Source of the DNA: Maylandia zebra
Lineage: Eukaryota > Chordata > Actinopteri > Cichliformes > Cichlidae
Direction: 5' to 3'
Assembly: GCF_041146795.1 (NCBI RefSeq)
Contig: NC_135176.1
Span: 23,127,786-23,191,785, forward strand
Length of the DNA stretch: 64,000 nt
In this document: positions 47,301 through 58,000 of the stretch, piece by piece
Layout of the letters: each line of letters opens with the position of its first letter
Numbering within the stretch: position 1 is the first letter of the stretch
Notes under the pieces: generated by a model
Told to the model about the DNA's origin: nothing
The model's database searches: none
What the model saw: the letters and a program-made list of their open reading frames with translations, nothing else
Translations under genes and position numbers: made by a program

Positions 47301-48586
47301 TGAACAGATGGCTGACTTGACCTTTATATAATAACACAAATATTGGTAAATAATGACACTGTACTTTTCTTTTTGTATTTTCAGGATGGCAATAAACATT
47401 GGGTATTTTGGTTTATCACTGAACACCTCCAACCTCAGTGGCAACCCATTTGTGAACTGTTTTTTGTCTGCTACAACCGAAGTCCCCGCTTACATAGTCT
47501 CTACGTGGCTGCTAAAAACATGTCCCAGAAGAGTGCTCCTTTCATTGTTCCTTATCATTGGAGGAGGAGTTCTTCTGCTCATCCAGTTCATCCCTGACAG
47601 TAAGGTTTCCCTTCTTACAAAGTAAAGCTCTAATATCATGAAACCAAAAAACAATTAAGTCTCTCTCTATTTCTTCTCTCCTCAGCCCTTCACAATGTTG
47701 CTCTGGCATTAGAAATGACTGGAAAGTTTGGCTTCACTATGGCCTTCAGCATCGTGTACATCTACACTGCTGAGATTTACCCCACAGTACTCAGGAATAT
47801 TGGCATGGGGATGTGCTCCTCAGCTGCACGTGTTGGCAGTATCACAGCACCTTATGTCATTTTTTTAGGTACACAGATGTTAGATATCTCACACAGACAC
47901 TGCATTGGCTTAGTCATACAATGATATAGCGTAGGTACCTAAAAAACCAGCACAGAAAAACAGCAGTGGTATGTAAAAATATTAAATAGTCAGGTAAAAG
48001 TATGTCTTGCAGCATCTCATGTAAACTTGAAGTAAACATAGATTTGTAGATGCTTAACATTTCATGAGGTTATACATTTAGGTATCTAAAAGTATGCCAT
48101 TTTCTAAAGTTGACTTTTGTTCCTTTATTATTTCTAGGTACGTATAATAAAGTTCTGCCTTATATTTTAATGGGAAGTCTCACAATTGCTTCCTCTGTGG
48201 TTAACCTCTTCCTTCCGGAGACCCTTCATAAAGATCTTCCGGAAACCGTGGAGCAGATGCAAAAATGTCAGGGGTGAGGGCAGTTCACGCATCACATGTA
48301 GATATGATCAAAGTGCTAAATGTCTCACATGTGGGCTGTAGAACACATCAGAACTTGATTTTAGTATTTGTCAATGCATAATTTCTGAGAACACTTAGAT
48401 TGATTGACTTCCTGATAAGGTGATGTGCATGTTGTAAAAGGGCAATATATTTTTTTATGCTACATACCTTCAAATGTGAAGAAATAGAAAATAACATTTT
48501 TCTCTTTTTTTCACTTTTTTTGTAATTTCAGGCTTTGCAGTGGACCAAAAGAAGAAGAAATGCATAACAAATGCAGCAATAGTTAA
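44395..48586 (+). CDS. slc22a4/5-like: OCTN-like organic cation/carnitine transporter, gene 4 (compact, divergent)
   Basis: SLC22/MFS transporter of 541 residues in only 4.2 kb. Exons: 44395-44784, 44877-44980, 45524-45678, 45776-45947, 46066-46192, 47141-47229, 47385-47599, 47686-47868, 48138-48273, 48532-48586. Exon 1 is undivided and exon 2 starts with the usual WDLVC. Hallmarks: sequon N56, SGQLSDRFGRK at 159-169, PESPRW at 277-282, [10 protein letters not shown] at 446-455. Divergent points: the FLGxWG motif reads FLGQSG (Trp14 to Ser), PNGF reads STGF, and exon 6 is 12 nt shorter than in gene 1. The third exon lacks the GxGQxSNY pattern of its relatives (GASQISLY). The C-terminus CSNS carries no PDZ motif. 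AATAAA at 48691-48696 is a likely poly-A signal. All frames and splice sites are intact, so it is probably functional, perhaps with altered substrate range (inference). Confidence 0.94.
46318..46803 (+). mobile_element. Degenerate Tc1/mariner transposon with terminal inverted repeats
   Basis: In intron 5 of gene 4. The ends GCCACAACATTAAAACCACT and GTGGTTTCAATGTTGTGGCT are inverted. The interior retains pieces of a Tc1-type transposase in broken frames: [11 protein letters not shown] (second catalytic Asp region), then [12 protein letters not shown] where SPDLNPIExLWD is expected. It is non-functional. Confidence 0.75.
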
Positions 48587-48599
48587 CCCACCCATACCA

Positions 48600-50590
48600 T
48601 GTGAGGCCCATTCTGATGGGCAAGCTCTTTCTCTTTAGTTTATTTGATGTTAAGCGTCTTTTGCGTGAAAGTGACCATCTGAAATCCCAAAATAAAATCC
48701 CACAAGCATGCTAAGATTGTGAATTCAAGAATTCCTATAAGTATTTAGACATATTGAAAATAAAAACATTATTCATTTTTTACGGAATTGAATGGTCACA
48801 AAATTCAAGTAAAAAATTAACATTTGAACCCTATTAGCGCACAGTTCTGGTTTTGTGTTTTAACAGCTAATACCACATTTAACATCATTGTCTATTTTAT
48901 TGTTTTTACTGCCAGTGAAAAGTTTGATTTACTGTAATAAAAAGCATCATGCTACCATACTAATAAAGAAAAGGGTACAGTCAGCAGGTCTTAAGCTTAG
49001 TTAACATAAAATCTGGAAATGGCTAGCAGTTTGCTTGATTATGTCCAAAGGTAGCAAACTTCACCTGCCAGCATATCTGAAGCTTACTAATTAACTTGTA
49101 ATATCTTGTTTGTTTAAGAGAAGACAGAGCAAGGAGTTCTGGGATACCCCAACCCCCAATATTGAAATGGGGAGACTTGAAACCATTTAAGTGCTACAAA
49201 TCTTTGACTGAATCAATGCACAAGATGTTAATAGATTACATGTTTGTTTTACTGTTTTTTCAAATAAATTGTCATTGAATATTTGTTGTTAAATGTTGTT
49301 TGTTTATTTTTATGTCTTTTTTAAATATATGCTCTCTATTAATTTGTTGGGCCACTTCAAGCTGTTTTGAAATGAGAAATATAAACCACATATTGATACA
49401 TACCACTTGTTCTACAATACTGTGATTATGAATTGCTATAAAATGCAGCGAAGAAATCAGAGGTTAACGGGAGATGGAACCAAGCAGTGCTGTTAACAAT
49501 GGTGTCTCTCTAAGCTGTCATATGCTCCAAGCCTATTTAGTGAATTCTGTCATAACTGTATCAAGATAAATTCCTCTTGAGTTGCTGTCCCACATTAAGC
49601 TTTTGAAGCTCTAGCTTTAGCTTTAGCTTTAGCTTTGGAAATGTCTCAGCTGTCATTATGTAAAATGTATTAAAAACCTGTATGAAACACAAATAGAAGA
49701 GACCTAAAAAATGACACTTTACATAACTATCTGACCTCCTAGATTAAATGAGCTATATATAAATTCTGAGCTCTAAGTACTAAGAAAACGTTTTGCTTTA
49801 AATGTTAAGAAATTTAGTCACAAAATGGACAGCATAAAAATCATAACACCTTCGCAACTGGCCATCAGTATCCTCCTGAACAGATTTTTTTGGCACCTTT
49901 TATTTTATGTAATTGAATGATTGCACAAAGTACATTACTGATCTAATAACTAGAAATTCTAACTTAACCCTTTAAGACCTACCATAGAACCAAGTCCGCC
50001 AGAGCTTATAGTATATTTTTACATGCTGTGGAGCCATTTTTTGGAGCACTTCAAGTTGCTATACATCAATACAACCATTATAGCCCACATTTTAATAATA
50101 TGTCTGCATTAAGTGCATAGTAATTACGTAAATTGCAAAAAAAGTTTTGCAAAAAAAAGTTTTAAATCGTTTTTGATTTTTTAACATATATTTCTAGTTA
50201 GAGAAATGTAAGAGGCTTATCCCTCAAAACTGTAAATACAAAAAAGTTGCACAAACTAGTTTCCCACCAAAGGAAATTTATTTTAAGTGTCTTCATAGTT
50301 TTATTTTTGAGATACACCAATTTTCATATACTGCAGGAAAAACAAAAAAATATATTATAGTGCAAATTTGCAAAATAACAGCATATGCATCAAAATAAAA
50401 TATTTCCAGCAGTGCACTATGAGTCCTAAGCATCCCAGAAACGACACAGAAAGTCATAAAGTCAAACATAACTTTTAAAAACACAAGTATAGGCTCATAA
50501 GGCCACGATGGTAAAAAACTACATTTCCGCAAAATAACGTCACTTCCGGTTTCGGGCAGGTCATGCCGGACATGTGATAGGAAAACCTCC
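48600..50590. other. Spacer after gene 4, no gene seen
   Basis: Holds the 3' untranslated region and poly-A signal of gene 4, a short AGCTTT hexamer run at about 49611-49635, and a TTAACCCTTTAAGACC sequence at 49974-49989. The latter resembles one end of a piggyBac-type repeat whose other end I cannot find. Confidence 0.5.
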
Positions 50591-50599
50591 TGTGTTGTA

Positions 50600-51899
50600 C
50601 CAGTGCCAAAGACTTCACGCGTCAAGGACCTCAACAGCTATGGGCCGGTGGCTCTGACATCCCACCTGATGAAGACCGTGGAGCGGCTGGTCCTGGCTCA
50701 GCTTCAGCACCTGGTGAGCTCATCACTGGACCCACTTCAGTTTGCCTACCAGCCTGGCATTGGAGCGGATGATGCCGTCATTCACCTCCTACAGAGGGCC
50801 CGGTGGCTCCAGTGTCCGGCAGCCTCGCCTCTGTCAATGCGCCCCAGGGTGGCTGTGGCTACAGTGTAGCTTGCCATCACCAGTGTGTGAATGTGTGTGT
50901 GAATGGGTGGATGACTGGATGTGTAAAGCGCTTTGGGGTCCTTAGGGACTAGTAAAGCGCTGTACAAATACAGGCCATTTACCATTTTACATCGTTCCCT
51001 CGCTCACCTGGAGACCGCTGGAAGCACTGTGAGAATCAGGTTCTTTGATTTCTCCAGTGCCTTCAATACTATTCTTCCCTCGGTCCTGAAGGACAAGCTG
51101 GAGAACTCAGGAGTGGACCATCACCTCACTACCTGAATTCTGGACTACCTCACCGACAGACCACAGTATGGGAGAACTCAGGGCTGTGTGTCGGACAGGG
51201 TCGTCTGCAGTACGGGGGCCCCACAGGGAACGGTTCTGGCTCTGTTCCGCTTCACCATCTACACTGCAGACTTCTCCCACAACTCCACCCAGTGCTTCCT
51301 GCAGAAGTTCTCTGATGACTCTGCAATAGTCGGCCTCATCACTGATGGGGACGACAAGGAGTACAGAGGACTGACCCAAGACTTTGTGGACTGGTGCCAG
51401 CTGAACTACCTCCAGATCAACGCCAGTAAAACCAAGAAGCTGGTGGTAGACCTCCGCAGGCACAAACATCCTCCACTGCAACCACTGAACATCCAAGGTA
51501 TGGACATTGAGGCTGTGGACAGCTACAGGTACCTTGGTGTTCATCCGAACAACAAACTGGACTGGACTCATAACTCAGACGCCCAGGAAAGGGCAGAGCA
51601 GGCTGTACCTGCTGCGGAGACTCAGGTCGTTTGGAGTAGAGGGCCCACTCCTTTACTCAGTTGTATACAGCATTTGTATTCTATTTTATCCTATTGTATA
51701 TTTTATTCTATTTATTCTACTGTATATAGTATTTTATTCTATTCTGTACAGTTGTGTACAGTTGTGTACAGTATTTTATTCTTATTGTATTCTAATTTTG
51801 CTATATAACTTTTGCACTGTCCACTTCCTGCTGTGACAAAACAAATTTCCCACGTGTGGGACTAATAAAGGTTATCTTATCTTATCTTATCTTATCTTT
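50600..51899 (+). pseudogene. Rex1-like LINE, decayed, with a nested repeat
   Basis: Reverse-transcriptase segments in several frames: SYGPVALTSHLMKTVERLVL and DPLQFAYQPGIGADDAVIHL (50603-50810), FFDFSSAFNTI (51040-51070, motif A), TGAPQGTVLALF (51205-51240, motif B), FSDDSAIVG (51310-51335, motif C) and SYRYLGVHPNNKLDW. A stop at 51134-51136 and a frame change break it. The 3' end is an AATAAAGG signal followed by ATCTT pentamers, as in Rex1/Babar elements. The usual YADD is FSDD, which is normal for this group. A SINE-like repeat (50819-50990) sits in the RT frame. Confidence 0.8.
50819..50990 (+). repeat. SINE-like or LINE-tail repeat, copy 3, inside the Rex1-like LINE
   Basis: Same AGCTTGCCATCACCAGTGTG and AGCGCTTTGGGGTCCTTAGG modules as copies 1 and 2. 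It interrupts the reverse-transcriptase frame. Confidence 0.7.
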
Positions 51900-52518
51900 A
51901 GAGAAACTATAATTGTCAAGGCAGCATCAAGATATTTTCCAGGGAAACTGGTTGTGACTTGATGCTTAAGAAGGTTAGATGATGCAACAAATCAGTTACA
52001 CTGAAGTCAATCAGCAACAAGATGGTTGAATAATATTTAAAAAATCAACGTGTATGGTCGTGGCTGTAACTCAGGAGGTTGAACTGGTCATCCGGTAACT
52101 GGAAGGCTGGTAGTTTGAGCACAAAGTTTTGATGTCAAAGCATCTTTGGGAAAGTTAATGAACCCCAAGTTGGCATCTGAAATGTTAATGTTCAATAGAA
52201 AGCATTTGGTTGTAAAAAATAAAAAGTGCTTGTTTGAATGGGTGTCAACGCATGAATGAGACATGTTGTATAAAACACGTTGATGCTCCAGTAGAACAGA
52301 AATACTGTATAAGATCCAGTCCCTTTTCCATTTACTAAATAAAGGTAACACCATCATATGAAATTAATAAGCGATGGTGATGGCTTAATTTGTGACTGTT
52401 TTAAAGTGATTTTAAAGTAAACTTTAACATCCAATTTAAGTTTTTCTTTGATGTGTCCAGGTCATCGTTTGGTTACATTGATATTGTCAGATATTGTAGT
52501 TATATTGTTAGTATTGTT

Positions 52519-52821
52519 GTCTTCCCATTGGCTGCTCTCTCAGGGAAGCGTAAAGGCCATTCTGGAAGAAGCTGTTAAGAAGAATAAAGTAAGAGGCCCC
52601 TCAGAGGCTATTTCGACCCAAGCTGAAATAAGAGTCTTGGAAATATGTTGTTTGTTTGAATATGTGATCTTCACAATCTGCAAAGGTGCTAAAAAGGTCA
52701 AAGGTTCTAAAAACTAGATGAAAGATAATTTAATTATGATGTCGTTTCATTGGCTTGGCCTTTTTATCATCTGGAAGTAATATAGCAGAAGAGGCTAGAA
52801 AAGGCTGTAGGAGGGCTTTGT

Positions 52822-52853
<32 letters not shown>

Positions 52854-53709
52854 GGTTAAACAAATATTTCTATAAACAAATATTAAATATAAATATTTTT
52901 GTTCCCGGTGAATATGAAAAGTATTTGGTTAAGACTTGCTTACACCAAGAGACTCGAATTCCTGTTGTCTGTTGGCTCAGGTTTGCATTTCAGGTTAGCC
53001 TGTTTGTGTTAGGTCACTCATTATATCACTTTGTACCATGTGTGCAGAAGTCGTGTTTCATTTACAGATCTAGGATCCAAAGTTTAACTACAGTTTCATC
53101 TTGTTGTTTTCCTCCCCACACCTTGAAGATTTGTTGTCTATGAAGAAAAAAACATTACATTTCTGTGGTATGTGTACAGTTTCCACATATAATGTGAAAA
53201 GTATTAAAACCAAGAGATGAAAATGTAAACTTTAGTCATATGCATAAGCTAGATACAGTACAAACGTTTGGTTATTTAAGTCTCGAAACTGCACCTAATT
53301 CGTTTGATATTTGGTTGTGTATTTTGCATTTCCAGTCTTACAATTTTACTCTGAAGTCTCTACACTGTAAAATCTAATTATTTCCAAGAACTTCAAAAAA
53401 TAATGTAAAACTCATTGCCTCAAAAAAAAAAACTAAGCTTTGTAATTGAAATAACTAAATTAGGGTAACTCATTCGTTATGAGTATCTGTCTTAGCAGGA
53501 TCGCTGTCATCATCATTAACTACTACACTTCAACCCCTAACACATCAAACCAGCATGTCAACCATTACTTAAGCTGCTTCTCATCTGCTGAGGGAGGTTC
53601 CAGCTTACAGAAGTGTCTTGGTACTGCTTCAGTAATGCTCCAGAACCTTCTCCGAGTCTTCAGCTCTCCTCCTCCATCCTGATCCTCTGTGTCCACGCCA
53701 TCCCAAGAG
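52519..53709 (+). pseudogene. Partial OCTN-like pseudogene (exons 5-7), closest to gene 5
   Basis: Exon 5 remnant at about 52519-52627 reads SHWLLSQGSVKAILEEAVKK against [15 protein letters not shown] in gene 5. It has a 9-nt deletion, and its donor is ATAAGA where gene 5 has GTAAGT. Exon 6 remnant (about 53060-53160) has lost most of its middle. Exon 7 remnant at 53499-53709 is 211 nt where every intact gene has 215, so it is frameshifted; both splice sites still look normal. Intron text between exons 5 and 6 (GGTTTGCATTTCA, CAGAAGTC, GGATCCAAAGTTTAAC) matches gene 5 intron 5. This is therefore a DNA-level duplicate and not a retrocopy. Exons 1-4 and 8-10 were not found; the upstream side is occupied by the Rex1-like LINE. 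Confidence 0.85.
52825..52853. repeat. Run of 29 T
   Basis: Homopolymer inside the pseudogene intron 5. Confidence 0.9.
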
Positions 53710-54279
53710 GTAATGCTTCAGAAAAATGCATTGCTAGATCATCGTGTTCCAAAGACCCTATTTTCTTATCTTAATAAACAGCATACTCACTCTTGGCTTG
53801 CATTGTGATTTTACTTACTGTTCCCGACCCATGTATCTACGCCTTCCTTCGTTCGCATGCAAGTGATGCCTTGGGTGCACATTATCAGATTTGCTTGGTG
53901 CCCCGGTTAAAGTGGCACCATCTCTTAGCTAACCTTTGGTAGCCCACTCTACAGAGAGAGTATGTGCAACGTGTTCAATTTGCTTCAAAAGCAAGGCTCG
54001 TTCCTGCCTTCAGCTCTTTTGCAACCACTCCTGTCAGCCACCTCTGTATTCCAACTGCATTCCCTCACACATTTTCTCAGACAGACAGACATTCCCAATT
54101 TATATATTGTTTTTGCGTGAAGTACTAGGCACAAAAGTTAGCTTGTTCTCAGGATTCTAGTTCAACAATCAAAAAGAAAGGGCTAATCGGGAGCTTAAAG
54201 CTGCCCTGCGCTGTATCACTACCTCAATCCCTCCTTCTGAAGGCCCCATGGTCCTTAGGTTAAGTATGCTCACTAACCG

Positions 54280-54510
54280 CCTCACCATTTGAAGCTTCAT
54301 TGGGATGTCAACCGTCTTTGCTTCCAGTCCAGGAGGGGGAGACTGTGGTGCTCTCTTTACAACATCCCCAGCATCATTAACACATCAGCTGTCTATCTCA
54401 AGCTTCCAACATCTTTTAAGATCCAGCCTACTTTTTATGTTTCCCAAATGAAACCTTTTCTTCCAGCCCTTTTTGCATGCTGGCCCATCAGCATGTACCC
54501 GCCCAGGTAG
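54280..54510 (+). pseudogene. Ty3/gypsy-type retrotransposon integrase C-terminal remnant
   Basis: Translation contains KLPTSFKIQPTFYVSQMKP, matching the conserved (L/R)LPxxxxIHPTFHVSxLKP segment near the end of gypsy-type integrases, before the chromodomain. Flanks are degenerate and no LTR was identified. The T-rich and P-rich text at 53880-54160 may belong to the same decayed element. Confidence 0.6.
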
Positions 54511-54955
54511 TGGACAATAAACCTGGTTACATGGTTCACAGGTTTTTGGGCATTCAAAGATAAGGTCCCACCTCAATCCTTTGCAATATTCTCTTTGTAA
54601 TGAAAATAAATAATTCTGAAATATTCTGAAATAATCCAATTTATTAAGTCATGGTATCTGTTCTATTTCAAAAGTTCTATTTTACTTGTTTTTGTTTTGA
54701 AATTTTATTCTGTGCACAGTATTTGGTATGTCTAATTTACCTAACCTACTGTGAAGAAAACATCAAAGTCATTGAAAATATTAAAATCTAAATAAAATAC
54801 TTTTCAAAATCTTGTGTAACTGTGGTCATAATGCGCTAGTCTCCTCAGCTACAGGATATTCACTTGTTTAGCACAACAAAACATGTGCTAAAGCTCAAAT
54901 AGTGTTGTAAAAAAAACTTTATGTAACTGTGTAACCTCCCATATCAGGTGAGGCA

Positions 54956-54961
54956 TATAAA
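54956..54961 (+). promoter_or_regulatory. TATA box of gene 5
   Basis: TATAAA in the context GGCATATAAAACC, 97 bp upstream of the assigned ATG, with a CAGTTC..-type start region about 25-30 bp downstream. Confidence 0.5.
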
Positions 54962-55057
54962 ACCTGAGCTCAGCTTTACAGTTCACAACCTCTGAAATCT
55001 CTTAGACCAATAGTGCTCATCCGATCTTCTGGCTATTCAGCACTGACTCTTTTAAGT

Positions 55058-58000
55058 ATGAAGGATTTTGGTGAAGTAACGAATACGGTAAAAATCAGAG
55101 ACTATGACACCATCACAGCTTTTCTTGGATCTTGGGGACCCTTTCAGCTCAGGATTTTTTTAGCACTGGCCATAAGCATTCTCCCAAATGGATTTATTGG
55201 CGGCTATATAGTATTCATAGGTGCTATTCCATCTCACGAATGCTATATTCCTGAAAACTACAACATCAGCGAGATGTGGAAAAACGTGACAATCCCATTG
55301 GAAACTGTTAGTGGCAATGCAAAGCGGAGTTCCTGTTCAAGGCTTAACTTGGATGTGGTCAGGAACTACTCTCAGAACAATATTATCCCAAATGTCGATG
55401 TGAACGTTAGTGAAATACCTTGGGAGAGTTGTATAGATGGGTGGTTACACAGCAAAAGCATCTACCAGTCAACTATTGTTACCGAGGTGAGAAATTTGTC
55501 ATGATTTTATTTAGCATCATAGATTTATCTAGAACATGCATGCACAAGGTATAGCATTGATCTGCCAATCTAGTAACTAGAAAGTCTTATCAGTGTTACC
55601 AGATGTGCTTTTAAGTGAAGTGCCTGGCATGGAGCTGGATGTGAAGAATTTCAGACAAGATAGTTTTACATAGACTTTTCCATGACATGATTAAGCTATT
55701 ATGCAAAGTAAAACTAATTCATGTAAACTGCTAAACTATGGCAGCCCACCAGGTACAACAACAACAGGTCAAAATGCCAAACTTTAATTTTCTACTCTTA
55801 TACACAGGGTTCATGGTGTGTGATATTATTATTAATGGGAAATTAAGCAGCAACTAGAAGTCGAGCAAGTAATTATTTGTACATTAGTGCCGTAAAAAAA
55901 CAAACACAAATGCTTGTTAAGATATAATCTTGCTTAAAGATGACTGTTTCAAGAATTATGCAGACTGAAAGAAGTCACACAAACACTTGAATTTACTCAG
56001 CAACCAGCAGCATCCTGCATCATGTTTTTAATGTTACTGTCAATTAAAGTTGCATTACAGTTACAATGGATTTAAGATTAATGCTCTTTAGTTTATTAGT
56101 CCTTTTCATCTTATTCAAACATCTCTCTCATGCCACAGGTGAGGATTTTGACTTACATTTTTTATAAAGTTTGACAGTTCCTTGTTTTCCCCAGTGATTG
56201 CAAAGCATTCAAGCATCAAAACAACATCAAACCACAATGTTTCCTCTACATCATGCAAATAAAAAGACTAAAACAATAACTATCCTAACATAAACTGATT
56301 TTTTCTCACTTTCTATCAGTATATGTGTATATGAGTTAAAAGTAGGTGTTTTACAAATTGTACGTGTGATTAAATTCTCCCCGTACTGGGGAGACTAACT
56401 GATAGTTATTATGAAAAATTAATGAAGTTATTGGTGTTGTTGCACAAACAATTACCTGGAACTATTAAAAAATAAAAGTTGTTCTACCTGTGGGAGAGTT
56501 ACTCTTACTTTACATATTCAGAAGTCATAGATACTGTGAGTTCTTATTCTATTCTTGTCTTCAACTAGTTACTGAGAATTCCAGTCAGTAAAATATCAGC
56601 ATATCATGAAAACATCCTCCAAGATGTAGCCCATGCAGGACCCCGTTGCCTACAGTGGGATTTCAGAACTTATCACCATATTACCTTAGATTTATAACCT
56701 ACCACTAATTTAAATTGTGATCTGAGTCACCTGTCATTTCTTTATTGGTTGACAGATTTGCAGATGTATACCACAAATTGTAAGTGAGTGAAAACGATGT
56801 ACTGATTTTGCAGTGGGACTTGGTTTGTGAGAATGCATACAAACTTCCACTCACCAGCTCCATTTATTATGTTGGTGTGCTACTGGGAGCGTTGATCTCA
56901 GGTCTGGTGTCCGACAGGTCTGTACTCCACACAACAATGTTTGAACAGTATTTGTGTTGATCTAGTCTACTAGACTGTGTTTCCTTACAGATACGGAAGG
57001 AGACCAATACTCTTTATCATGATGCTGCTTCAAACTGTATCAATCACAGCACAGATATTCTCCCCGAGCTGGGAGATTTTCACCTTCATTTTCTTTTTGG
57101 TGGGTGCTGGGGGATTCTCCAACTACATCATTGCATTTGTGCTAGGTATGTTTTCCTAATAAGGAATGAGATTTTTTATGCTGCACAGACATTAAGTAAT
57201 TTTGTCTGTGCATGAAGTACAAGTCAATTGCTTGGATGTACAATAAAATTTAGGAAGCCCTAAATGAAAGAATAAAGAAATCAAGAAATAAGCAAACATA
57301 ATTCCTAACTGTTATATAGACATACTATGTATCACTTATGCACAACTCTTGTTACAACCTCAAAAACTACATATGAATTGTGCTTCATGCCAGACCGTAA
57401 TGGTTTATCTGATTTGATAAGTAAGACAGTAAGACAGACTGCACTAATGCTCAGTTTCAGAACTTTCCTTGTAACAATATTACAAATTTTCCAAAATGTT
57501 GTTTTTGACATTTACAGGTTCAGAAATTCTAAGCCCAAAAACCAGAGTGGCGTTTTGTTCTCTTGGAGTTTTTATGGGCTCAGCACTGGGGTACATGGCA
57601 ATGCCTGGAGCAGCCTACTTCCTCCGGGAATGGCAGTTGCTGCTGATTCCAATGGCTGCCTGTGGATTGATCTACGTCCCTCTGTGGTGGTGAGACTTTT
57701 TCATTTGTTGCATTATGGCTTGTGTCCTGAAAGTTGTTTTCAACTCAAGAAAAAGATATAATTTCTTATTGAAGGGTAATACATTAATTTATAGTTCAAG
57801 ATAGCAAAACACCAGCTTTTACTTCATAGTTTGTTTGTTTAAGGTTAAATACAGTAGGGGGTAACACTGTCATTTTCACTGTTATAAACCATATGTTTGG
57901 AACAGTGTATATTTTCATTGCCAGTATTAAAACTGTCTAATTTATAGAAAAAATGTTGCATACTCTTTGTTTCATTTTTCCACTTAACTTGTCAAAAACA

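Noticed and set aside
49611-49635. Telomere-like hexamer run (CTTTAG units)
   Set aside because: Only four units and not TTAGGG; an ordinary short tandem repeat.
57327-57761. 144-aa ORF overlapping gene 5 exon 4
   Set aside because: It reads exon 4 in a shifted frame; the real frame of 57518-57689 matches the transporter family.
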